Source: Guyanagaster necrorhizus (taxonomy: Eukaryota; Basidiomycota; Agaricomycetes; Agaricales; Physalacriaceae). Taken from it: a stretch of DNA of 64,000 bases. The number at the start of each line of letters is the position of its first letter. The stretch's first letter is position 1. The notes under the pieces were generated by a model. It had not been told where the DNA came from and ran no database searches. It worked only from the letters and a program-made list of their open reading frames with translations. Where the stretch lies: contig NW_025064884.1 of the NCBI RefSeq assembly GCF_019112545.1, forward strand, positions 1,369,587-1,433,586, read 5' to 3'. Below, in pieces: positions 1-11,631 of the stretch. A program made the translations under genes and the position numbers.

Positions 1-587
1 CGCCAAAATGATAATCGTAGCCTTGGACAGTGAGCATGTCCTGTGGAACTAGCATCACGCCTCTGACACGCGATACTGATGAGCAGACGATAGCCAGCGC
101 GTCAATCATAGTCCTACCCATTATTGAATAAGATATCGACTCTTCTCGTTCCTAAAGCAATACAGACATGATAAACATTCAGCACCTGTATATACAGAGA
201 TACATACGAAAGGAACTTCTCAGCAGCAGCCTTGACAGATTTCAGGTCTCCAAGATCCAGGTCCAAGAAAATGGCTGTTCTTCCAGTGGCCTCCGCCAGT
301 TGATAACGTTTGCCGTCTTTTCTGATTCCTAGCGGCAAGATATACTTTGGCGTTGTGAAACAGCAATTCCTTTGGACCTTTCAGCTTCAGCACGCATAGA
401 AAATGAACTGGGCAATGCACCTTGACAATCTCTTTTCCTATCCCCGACGAGCCACCGGTTACGATAACGACTTTTCCTGCCAAGTCTGGCATCTGGGCTG
501 AGGTCCACCAACGCTTTCCAGAAACCAGGCTTGCTTGAAAAAGGCGCCGAGGTTGTACAGGGTCTCGAGGATTTCTTCAAAATGCAT
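1..587 (-). pseudogene. short-chain dehydrogenase/reductase (retinol dehydrogenase-like), frameshifted and cut by window edge
   Basis: Reading down from 587 gives an N-terminal segment ([14 protein letters not shown]), then the Rossmann motif TGGSSGIG, the VYLAARN strand, [10 protein letters not shown] and the family's NNGG turn, followed across an intron by VMLVPQDMLTVQGYDYHFG, which runs off the left edge. That is the order expected of an NAD(P)-dependent SDR of the fungal retinol-dehydrogenase type. Introns are visible near 399-446 and 60-112. Two frame changes have no splice signals to explain them: one near 515-525, before [12 protein letters not shown], and one near 305-320, between ARNQKR and [10 protein letters not shown] therefore call it a probable pseudogene; two base-calling errors are the alternative. 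The catalytic YxxxK lies outside the window. Substrate cannot be inferred. Confidence 0.75.
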
Positions 588-1275
588 CTATGAGAGCCAG
601 CCAAGTTGTGGCGGTATTAATTTGAAACGACACCGAAAGGAGCCATTCAAATTCCAACGTATAAGTTGAAGTCCTTCCTTTATGCCCGCCGCACTGCAGA
701 TGGAGAAGCACCATATTTTCGTCCTGTAAGTACGAATAAAACGGGCAAGGAAGTGATTTTCGAACTCCGAAATGTGATTCGGACCGATCCCTCCGAGCAG
801 TGATAGGAATCACTCTTTTCTATAGTTACCTGCCCTGGGCTAGGACCTTCAGCGCGTTCCACTGCAGCTGCGGTCGGCTGAAAGTTCGGAAATACCCTCA
901 AATCAGCCATTTATGTGGAGCCTGTTTGGTAACGTCTCGTCGTCATTCGTGTCTTCAATTGACACTAAAATGTCATATCAAGATCCTCACTGGCGGCCGC
1001 CATAAATATTATTGAATCAAATCTTAGCTCAACGTGTAGTAAAGTCGTTCTTTCACTAGACACCATGGAATTGGGGCTCCTCAAGGCTGTATTTCTATAC
1101 GGAGCAGCGCATAACTTGAATAACGAATGTACGAGCCTGGGGCGAGGTATTCCGCAGGTGCGCAGTATCTACAGCTGGATGATCATGATGTCGAGGCCCC
1201 ATTTGCCGACATTATCTTGCATTCCGCCTCACCACGTCTCGAAATTTTGCTCCCAGCTGTCCCAAGCTGGTGACG
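588..1275. other. intergenic, no gene recognised
   Basis: Divergent promoter space between the SDR remnant and the mannosyltransferase. The open frames here are short and resemble nothing I know. An NRD- or tRNA-like signal is not visible. Confidence 0.5.
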
Positions 1276-2748
1276 ATGAACACGGCATCGCGATATCTTT
1301 ATCTCGTCCTGGGTGCTGTCGTGCGCAATAGTTTTCTTTCCTGAAGCTTGTTCATTGACTATTTTCATGCCGTAGATAAGTTTTCATTATATACTGTCTT
1401 TCACACACCAGGAGTATGGCCGTATAACATCACTCAACAACATCGCGTCGCATTTTCGTGATGAGACTAAAACGCCAGCATTCGTGGATCAGAATCTGGT
1501 CCCACTGAAATATTACGCGCCATCGAATTCCTGGAATGAAACCGCACCTGGACGACGTGCCAACGCGGCGTTCGTTATCCTCTGTCGAAATAGCGACCTC
1601 CTAAGAATACTCGGAAGCATCCGCGAGATCGAAGATCGATTCAATCGACGGTACAACTACCCTTACGTTCTTCTGAACGAAGTAGAATTTACTGATGATT
1701 TCAAAAGGCGAGACTTCTCTACTTCTACAAGCTACCCAACTAACTTCTCGCAGACGAGTCTCCGTAATTACTTCTGCGAAGATGGAGTTTGGCTTGATAC
1801 CCCATGACCATTGGTTCCAGCCGGACTGGATAGATGAAGATAAAGCGACACAAGCGCGTAAAAAGATGATATCCCAAAGCATTATCTATGGTGGTATGCC
1901 ATTCATCTTCTGTATAATACACCCATTGCTGAAAATAGCGAGATAGGTAGCATATCCTACCGGAATATGTGCCGTTTCAACTCGGGTTTCTTCTTTAAGC
2001 ATGACCTTGTAAAAAAGTACCGCTGGTACTGGCGAATTGAGTACGCTCATATCAGCTTGGACTTCGATGATGGCTCACCAGATGACAGACCTAACGTCCA
2101 TTTTCACTGTGATATAAACTTTGACCCATTTGTGTATATGGAGGAACACAAGAAGATCTACGGATTCACAATCACGATGTACGAATACGAGGAGACGATA
2201 ACCACCTTATGGAAACACGTCAAAGATTTCGTCGATTTGCACCCCGAATTCGTCGCAGAGGACAACGCGCTAGATTTCCTCTCGGACGACGGCGGTACGA
2301 CATATAATTTGTGTCACTGTGAGCTCGTCTCCCGCATGCCTCTTTCCACCGCTCATGGCACTTCCGGCAGTCTGGAGCAATTTTGAAATCGCAGATATGA
2401 ACTTTTGGCGAGGGACAGCGTACACGGCGTTCTTCGACTACCTCGAGTCCCAAGGTGGATTCTACTATGAAAGGTGGGGGGATGCGCCAGTGCATAGTAT
2501 AGCGGCCGCTCTGTTTGCGAGCAAAGATCAGATTCAGTTCTTTGATGAGATTGGATATGAGCATCACCCATACACGCATTGTCCTCAGGATGAGGAGACG
2601 TGGAGACGAGGTATGTGTACCTGTGAAAGGGAGCAGAGTTTTGGTGAGCGACTCTTTCGCTTTCTTTCAAGCGTTTTCTGACCTTGAGTAATCAGATCTT
2701 GATTCATACTCTTGTACGAACAAATGGGATAAGATTATAGGGAGATGA
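1276..2748 (+). CDS. alpha-1,2-mannosyltransferase, glycosyltransferase family 15 (KRE2/KTR type)
   Basis: Encodes a Golgi type II mannosyltransferase that uses GDP-mannose to extend N- and O-linked mannans. Exons 1412-1707, 1754-1893, 1947-2040, 2089-2318, 2371-2643 and 2696-2748 join in frame to 361 codons. Family landmarks in order are LVPLKYYAPSN, GRRANAAFVILCRNSDL, EDRFNRRYNYPY, IPHDHWFQPDW, SYRNMCRFNSGFFF, VHFHCDINFDPF, YNLCHFWSNFEIADM (the NFEI glutamate is the conserved catalytic-site residue) and the cysteine-rich end CPQDEETW...CTNKWDKII. The first exon is uncertain: ATG 1276 starts a short hydrophobic stretch (RYLYLVLGAVV), and a join at 1320/1412 keeps frame but leaves a very short signal anchor. 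Intron 1708-1753 uses a GC donor. Intron 2041-2088 is 48 bp without a stop, so retention would insert 16 residues next to the active-site region. Confidence 0.9.
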
Positions 2749-2891
2749 TTAAGTTTCAAGTATCCCGTGGACAGTAACTGTATTTTACACATATATTAAA
2801 CGATTGTACAATCGTCGAGTACGCCTGGCAGCGTATTCTCTGTTATTTCCCACGCATTTTTACTCCATTACTGCAACGAAACTGTACGACC

Positions 2892-4344
2892 ATGGCCGCC
2901 ATCTGTCCCACCAATATTCAAGAATTCTTGACCTTCCTTCCTAACCCACCTCGGATAACTCAAGATCCGTCGACATCGACAATAACCTATACTGCGCATA
3001 ACATCTTGACCCCTTCTGAGGGTCAACCAATCCTCAGCCGATTAGATCCGACTCTCATTCCTATACTGACAGAGTTTATCACCTCAGTGGTTGCTGACCT
3101 CCATATTGGCCAGTCGATGCACCAAGCCCTTCAGCTTATGCGAATATCAGAACTCCAAGACGAAAACAACGTGAACCTCTACGGCGAATTTACTATTACA
3201 ACGATAGAACCTGTCGTTCACGCTATTGTTGATGCTGCCCATCTCGAAGACCTATTTACTCTGTTCCGCCTACCCGGCAGGAAACCCCAATTTTCATGGA
3301 AGGGCGACTTTACTATCACACCTGTCCGAGAAAACGAGAAGGAAGGCACTGTGGAGCGTATCTGAGTCTGCTCTGACGAAGATAAGACGTTCTCGGTATT
3401 TACTTTCTAAGGCAGAGCAGCTCAAGTCGATTCGTCTTGACCCCACTAGAAAACGAGAAGGCGCCGCCACCATGGCCATCAAGGTTAGTCTCCACCGAGT
3501 GTTGTCCTCTGTCGCCATTTCACACAGTCTAGCTTGCGTTGCCGATGATTACTTCTCGCGTATAGTACGGATTTTTTTTTGCCGGGTACATTGCAATTGC
3601 CGCCCAACTAAGTAAGACTTTCATCATCGCTGGGCTCGACAAGCATTTCATCGATCTCTTCTAGTCCGGTCTAAGAGTGCGTTGCGCCCGGGATATATCC
3701 ACCTTCTATCTATATTCAAACTTTCCACAGCACCCCTTTGTATCCTAATCCAAACAAAGTGCTCACACAGTTCGACGCTAATATCCAACCAAAGCCTTTC
3801 CTGGCCATACTTGTTGGAATGATATGCTCTAAATTGATTCCAGGCCACGGTGTCCCAAATCCTCCTCCTGACCTCTTCATGCTTCCGCCACTAGAGGATA
3901 CACAAGATGAAAAGGAAGTCGATGAAGATGTTTTCAGTGACAGTGATGGTCAAATTGAGACTGTTCCTTTGCAAGTCACAACTAATGCGGTATATACAAT
4001 CATTCTCTTCCACAACAGAATACGCTTATGCCGTTAGATGATATTGGAATACCCGTGGTTTCGCGCCACCGACGTGTACCGTATTTCCATAACCACGACA
4101 CAACCTTCAAGCTTATTAGATGTTCAAGACACTACGACCAGCAGTAAGACCCCTAATTTCGTGATGGAAACCTCCCCGCAGTCCTCGGTGAAAGTTACAC
4201 TGGGGCGTCATGCATGGAGATCTTGAACCACGGAACGTGGCGCAGACAGCTCAGGGCTTTAAATTCTTCGATTTTGGACGGTCGGAGCTGCACCACTGTC
4301 AACGTGATCAGTGCGACGCGCTGCAAAATTTGCTGAATATATAG
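2892..4344 (+). pseudogene. fungal protein-kinase-like gene with the kinase N-lobe missing
   Basis: The first ORF (2892-3365) carries an N-terminal non-kinase region (ILTPSEGQPILSRLDP, DENNVNLYGEF, FSWKGDFTITP). The reading then moves between frames: SESALTKIRRSRYLLSKAEQ near 3365-3480, IAIAAQLSKTF near 3590-3660 ending in a stop, and FLAILVGMICSKLIPGHG plus an acidic linker at 3738-3990. The last piece, 4198-4344, reads GVMHGDLEPRNV ... FFDFGRSELHHC, which are the catalytic-loop HGDxxxxN and DFG motifs of the basidiomycete kinase-like family. Only about 60 bp separate the linker exon from the catalytic loop, so the ATP-binding lobe (VAIK lysine, alphaC glutamate) is absent. I read this as a decayed copy. 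A heavily spliced divergent gene is possible but would still lack the N-lobe. Confidence 0.6.
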
Positions 4345-4633
4345 AGCTGCCATGCAATATTGTTATTTTATCGCTATATTAGCGGATGGCATAGACAGGG
4401 TCCTGCTAATTTGCGGGGAAATCTGCAGGGGACTGTGTATGTGTTGGCAAACATGCCATGATTCGGGGAACTTTTCATTGGACGTTTGACCTTGAATACC
4501 ACTGAAAGAGATAGACAGACATTGTTCCCATGTGATAGTCCATTCGAGTAATAGATCGTAGGTCAAGGGCAAAGATGCGAGCGGTTAGCTTCAACACCAT
4601 ATGCTAAAACGTATGCAGCTATAAACCTGCTCC
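4345..4633. other. short convergent intergenic region
   Basis: Lies between the 3' ends of the kinase-like remnant (+) and DPH5 (-). No gene is seen; it presumably holds both 3' UTRs. Confidence 0.5.
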
Positions 4634-5708
4634 TCATGGATCCAGTGCGCATCCGTAGACCTGCTTCGCCGTCGTTCTCCATCTCTCGGTATCAACAGCA
4701 AAGTCCTGGGCATACTCCACCTCCAGGTGGTGAAGTCGTTTGCCGACAATGACGAGACTATGCAGAGAATCTCCAAACGCATCTTCTCGATGGTTTACCA
4801 AGTCGGTCAGGGTACCAGCGACGATCCTCTGATTATCGCTTCCACCGCCAACGCGAGAAAGCGCAACTGCAAGTGTCGTATCAGGAGATAACGTACCCGT
4901 CTGCCTTACAGACTCGATCTCTATAAGTTGAGAAACCGCTTGTCGTATCGACATGTATCGAGATGGTTCGTAGATCTTCCGACCCCTGATACAATATCAA
5001 GACATGAGTGTGGGAGAGGAAAAGTCCCTCACCGAGCCAGATTCTCCTCACTCTGCTCCTTGACCTTTATATCCAGCAACACGAGCGTGTGCAGTCCGAG
5101 ATCTGCGTTCTCCTTGATTCTATCATAGAAACTGTCAGGTTTCCATGTCTCTGTGAAGAAGACGAGGGAGACAGTCTGGCCAAAGTTGTAGAGCTGGAGG
5201 CCGCATGCGCCCACTGCGTTCATTATCGATGCATTGTGGATCACACGGGTAGGGATGCCCAGGCTGCGAGCACGAAGGATGATGTCGGTATGCGTTGTTG
5301 CCCTGCAACATCTGTTGTGAATTTGCTACCAAAGAAAAAAGCGTGCCACCCACCCAAACGGATCCCCAACAACCAACAGGGATACATCCTCCCTGTCTGC
5401 ATTGGCTAATATTTCATCGCTCTCCGTTTCCACCATGTCCCGATCGGCGAGTATCAGTGGTTTGTCGTAGAATGCTTCCTTGCATACGTCGGCTCAAGGA
5501 ACATGGTAGTGAATGGTTATCATACCAGTCTGTCTTTTTGTACCATCAAGATGCTGGTATAAGCTTCCAAGTATACGCGTGAAGAGCTTTTAATGGCCTG
5601 GAAAACAGTAAGAAATGGGCCAGTTAAGACACACTGAATAATTACTTCGAGTCCACGAACGGTGACATCTTTTTCATCGCAGAGCCCAAGACCGATGATG
5701 TAGAACAT
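4634..5708 (-). CDS. DPH5: diphthine methyl ester synthase
   Basis: SAM-dependent methyltransferase that methylates the modified histidine of elongation factor 2 during diphthamide synthesis in the cytosol. Five exons (5646-5708, 5526-5597, 5354-5478, 5033-5302, 4634-4985) give 293 residues, close to the roughly 285-300 usual for the family. Landmarks in order: [19 protein letters not shown] at the N-terminus, [21 protein letters not shown] joined over an intron to [64 protein letters not shown] and [15 protein letters not shown]. The GDPFGATTH and ALSRVG segments form the SAM pocket in this class of tetrapyrrole-methylase-fold enzymes. The frame is intact and the start ATG opens the first beta strand. 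Highly conserved single-copy gene; I see no alternative reading. Confidence 0.97.
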
Positions 5709-5952
5709 GGTAGGAAGGAAAGATCAACCTCGGCAGTCTCCGAGCCCGGCCTAAAGGTATCCTTCCAATCTACGAAGATCTCTAACTTTTTCCAAGCGAC
5801 CTGTGCTGCAAATTCGACTGCAGACGCGTCGATATTGCCCATGATATTCTCTTGCCGTCTGACCCTGCCCTGATTCCATCTTGACGCGTTATCGAACACT
5901 AGCTCTCGCAAGACTTGTTACCCTAAGTTGACGCCGGATAAATTCAAGGCAC

Positions 5953-6147
5953 GTCGCTGATCACAAAGTGAAAGAGAAATTGCTCGCAGGAGGCGTTAGA
6001 TTTGTAGATTCCATTCCCAAGGCGAGTAAGTCCATACTTTTCTGAGTTTAGCGCAGCACTTATCGATCACCAATATCAATAGAGTCCGAGTGGAAAACTA
6101 CTTCGACGGGTCCTCCGAGATGGACTGAAGATTTCGCCAGCTTAAAG
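5953..6147 (+). pseudogene. possible remnant of an acyl-CoA ligase (AMP-binding enzyme) C-terminal domain
   Basis: The frame from 5953 reads VADHKVKEKLLAGGVRFVDSIPK, which resembles the C-terminal hinge segment of 4-coumarate-CoA-ligase-like enzymes (V..HK...L.GGV.FV..IPK). An apparent intron then leads to SEWKTTSTGPPRWTEDF, where the expected SGKxLRR lysine motif is not present. Nothing upstream (overlapping the DPH5 promoter) supplies the adenylation domain. This is a weak assignment based on one motif; it may be coincidence. Confidence 0.3.
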
Positions 6148-6850
6148 GTAGGCCAAATATATAAACGTCCGTACTCATTGATTCATGATTTACTTCTCAA
6201 ACAAAGCATCGCTCCTTGAATAAAAACCATCAGAATTTTTGTTTCAAGTTGATACGCTTAAGTCGAACAGAAAAGCAATCTTTCGAATAGCAATACAAGC
6301 TCAATGCTAGGAATAGTCGACACCACGTTGGAGCAACCCATCGTATATCGTCCTTGTCGAGAAAGTCTCCTGTTGTGATCCGGGCTTCGTGATGGCAGTG
6401 ATATGGTGGTTAATGGTGGGAAGGGCACGAGAGAAATTGGTGAGACTGGCAGCCTCAAACTGGAGACGAAATTCCCCATGGGCATGAGAAGTCTGCTCGT
6501 TCGAACCTTCTACTGGCGAGCTAACGCTGAAAGGGCCCGAATCTCCGGTCAAAGTGATCACCGTCACGACAATACGTGCGGGGCGGACTCGTCATATACC
6601 AAACCGTGTATGAACTTGGTACCCCGAAGGATCCTGCACTTGCCATTACATTGAGAGTCTAAAGGACACATCTCAGTACATGAGGTCGAAACATTTAGCC
6701 ATTGGTATTTGTTACAACAATACGATCACATAAATAAATCGGGACAGGTTCCTGAACACTTTGTTGGCTCAAAGAATGTAATTTAACAGTTATGCGGCGT
6801 AGCCTCTGATTTTGTCCTGTGGTTTGTCCTTGGAGGGGAAAAATCAGCTC
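6148..6850. other. intergenic, no gene recognised
   Basis: Short frames on both strands, including an 86-codon frame at 6307-6567 (-), give no recognisable motif. Possibly the remainder of a degraded gene. Confidence 0.4.
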
Positions 6851-8095
6851 TTATCGAGCACATGAATCACCGTGACTGACATTCATGCGAACCATTTTAA
6901 AATCATCGTCGAACACCTCCTTAGTTATCGCAACCACTGGCACTCGTCCTTGCATTCTATCTGTCCGACGTGAGCCTTGCATCATTTGAGAATTGGCATC
7001 CCGTGTCATAGTGGATGTGATGCCCATATCGGATAAGGACATGTAGGCATCCCGTCCGCCAAGAATTTGGATTCGTGAATTCAGCACCATATAGACGGTA
7101 TTAGCATATAGCTTGGTCATGATGAGGGCTGGTGTCCCGTAGAAGGTCTGATGAGGGAAGGCAAAAAAGAGGATAAGGTTCAGTAGAGCGACAACAGCTA
7201 AAATGAAAGTGGTGTTATTCCTGCAACAACGGTGGATGGTATTGAGTACCTGTCACGAATCCCGTTTCAATAGTGAGGCGAATTAGCTTGGTGACAAGCA
7301 TTCGGGTACGACGAAAACCAGTATCGCTGCGCATAAGCTACGAAATTTTATCAACAATCAGTGAAGATAACCCAAGGAGAGGAAGACCCCACGTAGAAAG
7401 TCATGCAGATGGCGATGACGATATCACTCAGAGCGGAGGCTCCACACCAAAACTACGAATGGGTCAGCACGGCGAATATGGGAAGTCCAGTCAGCTGCTT
7501 ACCCCGACAGCAATACTCGTCTTCCTATTATTGAGTTTAATAATGTTGCCTGCTTGGAACGAGTAGACGCCTGTGATTATAGCTGCCACAGAGCTGGTCA
7601 AAGAGACCTGTATATATGTGAGCAAGACTATCACGGAGGAAGAACATAGTGACTAACACAGGTGACGAATATAGGGACAATTTGTGACTTTGACAACATG
7701 AAGATTCGGTACGCATAGAAGGTCTGCCCGATACAAGCAACTGTACTCATTATTAGTAACAGAAAATGAGCAGAAGAAAATGCAAGCACCAGCAGCGCTC
7801 GTGATTGGGACAGTGAGCCAGTTAAAATGCATATCTGTAAGGGCTTCCATATCACCGAAGCCGTACCCGAACGTTGCAAAGGCGTCGTGAGTGACAAGCG
7901 TCGTCTGAACAAATTCGACAATGTAGATGCCATAGACGAGACATTTTGTGGATTGTCTGTCCTTCGGAAATGCCAGATAGTACAGATCTACGAGAATGCA
8001 TTAGAGATAATTTAGTTGGAAAAGATCTAGAGCGACGCACACAGCTGCGTAGAAAGGGTCCCGAAGAGTCCCCAGTGCAAGAGATATGCAACAAT
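6851..8095 (-). CDS. DUF6534 seven-transmembrane-type protein, 5' end unresolved
   Basis: Member of a large basidiomycete-expanded family of multi-pass membrane proteins of unknown function. Seven exons (8041-8095, 7790-7987, 7658-7740, 7503-7607, 7393-7452, 7250-7337, 6851-7197) join in frame to 312 codons. Hydrophobic segments in order: IVAYLLHWGLFGTL; KCLVYGIYIVEFVQTTLVTH; MHFNWLTVPITSAAVACIG; MLSKSQIVPIFVTCVSLTSS; TSIAVGFWCGASALSDIVIA; LIRLTIETGFVTAVVALLNL; and FYGTPALIMTKLYANTVYMV. The last is the family's conserved C-terminal helix with KLYANxxxxxLNSR and then a hydrophilic tail of about 70 residues. Positive loops such as the SDTGFRRT stretch match the family. No convincing initiator ATG is visible above 8095, so at least one short first exon is missing from this model. 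Confidence 0.8.
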
Positions 8096-9429
8096 CTGAA
8101 TTGTCGTGTTAGGGACTTGGTAGTGGTGGATTAAGCGAAGACAAACCAAAGGTCCAGATCTGAAATAACAAGATTCAGAACATGCCACTAATTTCCCGAT
8201 GATAACTTACAGCCTTTCTATGGGATAAGCTGTGGAGACGTGCTGCATATTGTATCTGGGGTCGTTTTCACGGTTCTGAAGAGAAAGAGCCTGTACATAT
8301 ATTTCCGACAGTCAATTCATGTGGTAAGCGCATCGACTCATCAACCCATTGTCATCGCGGTCAGGTTGATGATTGAAAGTCTATTTCTGCAAAGTCTAAG
8401 GTTCCCTGGGGGATAAGAATGAGGAATACAAGAGGGGGTTAACACTGGCCATGGGAAACAGCTGTTGAATTACTCTGTAGACAAGGTCGATGGCGCGGGA
8501 CTTTTTCGGGGTGCCGGTCCGGCTTGACCTGCTAGCGTAGTCTCGTAAACCAGACTCAACGATCCGTATGAAGATAAGTCGTTCAATAGTTCAAGCACTC
8601 AGATTTGAATGTCTGATGGTCCGTTAACGGAAGAATCCAACGTTGACATTGTAAGTTTTGATCTATTAGATACGCATTCATCCACTGATATCCAGGCTAT
8701 TCTGTGCTGCAATGTAAACCTGACGGCCCCACGCTGATCCGAGTCGCGAGGAACTTGATATCACGGTCATAATGTGCACAATGTGATGACCGAGTTTCAC
8801 ACACCACAGGTGAGAAAAAAGTTTCAAGGTGGAAAGCTTTCTTGTTGTCTTGCAATAGTACGACTTACAGATCATCTAGCAAAATTCCCGCTTATCTTTT
8901 GGAATTAAGACTCGGTTCCACGAATAGTGAACTTCGTCAGAATCAAATGTGGGTATCTCGGAAAGAACCCATCAAATAAGGAGCTACTCAAGCTCCGGAA
9001 CACATGCTATATCAAGGTCCCGATTGTGGTAGCCAGTCCTGTGGTACTGCAGAAATAGATCGATAAAAATGATTTCTATTACTACGTACGCTCTGTGCGA
9101 CTTCGTCCACAACATCAGTGCAAGAGGAAATGCCTTTGTAGCTGCGATTCTGATGGGGGTGATTATATGATAACCCTTGAACTTGCTGGAACTGGACAGG
9201 TTTAAGGGGTATCATCAGCTTTTGAATTTTTAATGCTTGCTTTCTATAGGCATCAAAAGCAGCTTCGCATACCCTAGATTCTTCCGTCTTCGGGGTTCTT
9301 TTTGATCTTTCGCGTGTCTGGTGATTTTGTTCGTACAAAGAAGTCCCACACCCATTGGATCGCGGCATCAATACGCACACGGGCGGCTATATCGGTATCC
9401 ACCTCTTTGAACCAGGCCATCTCTGTATT
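8096..9429. other. divergent intergenic region
   Basis: Separates the DUF6534 gene (-) from the MFS gene (+). It should hold both promoters and the missing first exon of the DUF6534 gene. A 122-codon minus-strand frame near 9012-9380 has no recognised motif and overlaps the MFS 5' region. Confidence 0.45.
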
Positions 9430-11631
9430 ATGTCTCCCTCTCGACAACCTTACTCTATGGAGAGTAGTCCAGGAGACGTAGAACTGGGACAAAGCTTGAG
9501 GGCTCAGGGTTCCAATTTAGGATCACAGCCTGAAACTCGAGTGGGAAGCATAATCAACGAAAAGGTCGACGCAAAGGATGAAGCTTTGCGAGTCGAGGAG
9601 CCTTCAAGTGCACCCCAGTTTGTCGAAGGCACAGTCCAAGGATGGTTAACGGTCTGTGGCGCGTAAGTTCTTCCCTCTTTCGTTGGTCTCTGCTATGATG
9701 AAAACTCGTGCTTCCAGATCTCTAGTTGCGATGTGTACGTGTGTTCTTCTTTTTTTAAAATACTGCTTATCCTAACCGACACCAGGCACGTTTGGAAACA
9801 TTCAGGTAGCAGCATCCTTCTGCTATTCGACCCAACCATCTGATCACGTATTTCACTAGTCCTTTGGAGGTTTGTTTTACGTGTTTCTAATATTCACCTG
9901 CATGGCTCATTGCCCTTAAAAATAGTCTACCAAGCCTATTATACCGTATGTTACGTCTGCCCTTCAAACTGATCCTATTGGTAACACTCGAGATAGCAAA
10001 CCTTTCTCTCTGGCAACTCGCCGTCTAAGATAAGCTGGATCGGTTCCGTCCAGCTATGCCTCCAGTTTACTGTTGGGGTTTTCTCGGGAAAACTCTTCGA
10101 TCGAGGCTACTTCCACTCTCTCATGATTGGTGGTGGCCTCTTTTTCCTCTTCTCGTGAGTTTATCTCTGCAGAACGTACTCAGATTCAGATTCATTCCTT
10201 GTCAGATCTTTTATGCTCTCACTCGTTAAACCTCATCAGTTCTATCAAGCCCTGTTGGCGCAGGGTCTTGGCATGGGTATCGGGATGGGTTGTATGTTTT
10301 TGCCAGCCTTAAGCATCACGTCGCACTATTTCAGGAAGAGGAGAGCCGTTGCCATGGGGTTGGTGGTAGCGAGTACATGCCTTCCCTTTATTTCGCCACC
10401 TGAAACCTACTGACGGTCTTTGGAGGCGGGTCCTTGGGAGGCGTCATTTACTCGATTCTCCTGAATAAAATATTTCCTCGGGAGGAACTAGGATTTCCTT
10501 GGGCAGTTCGGTGAGCCGATGGACTGTTTCCTGTGGCGAGCTTCCGTCTCATGGTATTCCAGTTTCATCGCATTCATCAACATCATCTTCTTGGTTGTCG
10601 CGAACCTGATCATGAAGCCGAGATGTGGGGCAACTCTACACATTCACTTCTACTTTAAAAATTTCACTGAATTACACTTCTAGGGCCGACCCGCAAACGC
10701 GCTCCAGTGGATATGAGTCAAATCATACATGATCCCCCATATTGGGTGACGATTATAGGGTGAGTTGTATCGCCTGTTATTTTTAGTCCCTTCTACCAAC
10801 TCCCAAAAGGCTTTTTCTAGGATTCTGGGGGATATTCATCCCATGCACGTGTCGTCCGTCTCCGCCTCATCCTAAGGTGCTTATGATACCGCTTTGACAG
10901 ACTTTTACCTGCAGCTCTTCTCTGAGACTCATGGAATAGATCCTAGCTTTCTAACTTGGACGGTACGCTTTAGATCTGTCTGCAGCTTTATCTGTGACTC
11001 ACAGCAGTGGCATAATAGCTTCCCATCCTCAATGCCGGGGCCGTTTTCGGGCGGTTCGTGCCCAACTTCCTAGCCGATAAATACGGCCCGTTGAATGGTA
11101 AGTCGAATGATGTTGACTATTGCAAGCCGACCTAATATCCCTTCAGTCATCATTCCAAGTGGAATTATCTCAGCCGGAACGCTGTGGGCTCTTCTCGGCG
11201 TTAGAACCGTTGCAGGGGTGGTATTATTTGGGCTGGTATATGGATTTGTCTCTGGCACATTTTTGACCCTTGCGTCTCCGGCCCTCGCGGCGTTCACCCG
11301 GAGCCCTACATTAGACGACATAGGGTAAGATTCTCCGTCTAGCGAATTTTCTGTCCTGATTTTTGGGCAAGGCTTCGGATTGGCATATCGTGCTTCTTCA
11401 CTGGGTTAGCACTGTTGACAGGCAATCCAATCGCGGGCGCTTTGCTGTCCGCTCCAAAGTACATCTGGTGGCGTCCGCTTACTTTTGCCTGCGTAAGTAG
11501 CCGGTGGACATTAGCTTTGGATGGGTGCTTAGACATCTGCATTCTAGGTCGTGATCATGGCTGGCACTATTTGCATTACAATCGCTCGACAGGCACTAGT
11601 GCGAAGGAAGGGTGGCGTGAAATTTATCTAA
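9430..11631 (+). CDS. MFS transporter, monocarboxylate-porter (MCT) family
   Basis: Plasma-membrane-type carrier of the fungal MCT-like MFS group, which moves monocarboxylates, riboflavin or related acids; substrate not predictable. Sixteen exons join in frame to 471 residues, including very short ones at 9718-9734 (17 nt), 9786-9805 (20 nt), 9860-9869 (10 nt) and 9926-9945 (20 nt). A hydrophilic N-terminus of about 70 residues is followed by EGTVQGWLTVCGASLVAMCTF (TM1), SVQLCLQFTVGVFSGKLFDRG (loop 2-3 motif), GLGMGIGMGCMFLPALSIT, YFRKRRAVAMGLVVASGSLG, INIIFLVVANLIM, then in the second half FVPNFLADKYGP, a glycine-rich VVLFGLVYGFVSGTF, and FFTGLALLTGNPIAGALL. About 12 helices can be counted and the C-terminus is short (RRKGGVKFI). 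Intact, with no frame breaks. Start 9430 is the first in-frame ATG. Confidence 0.9.
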
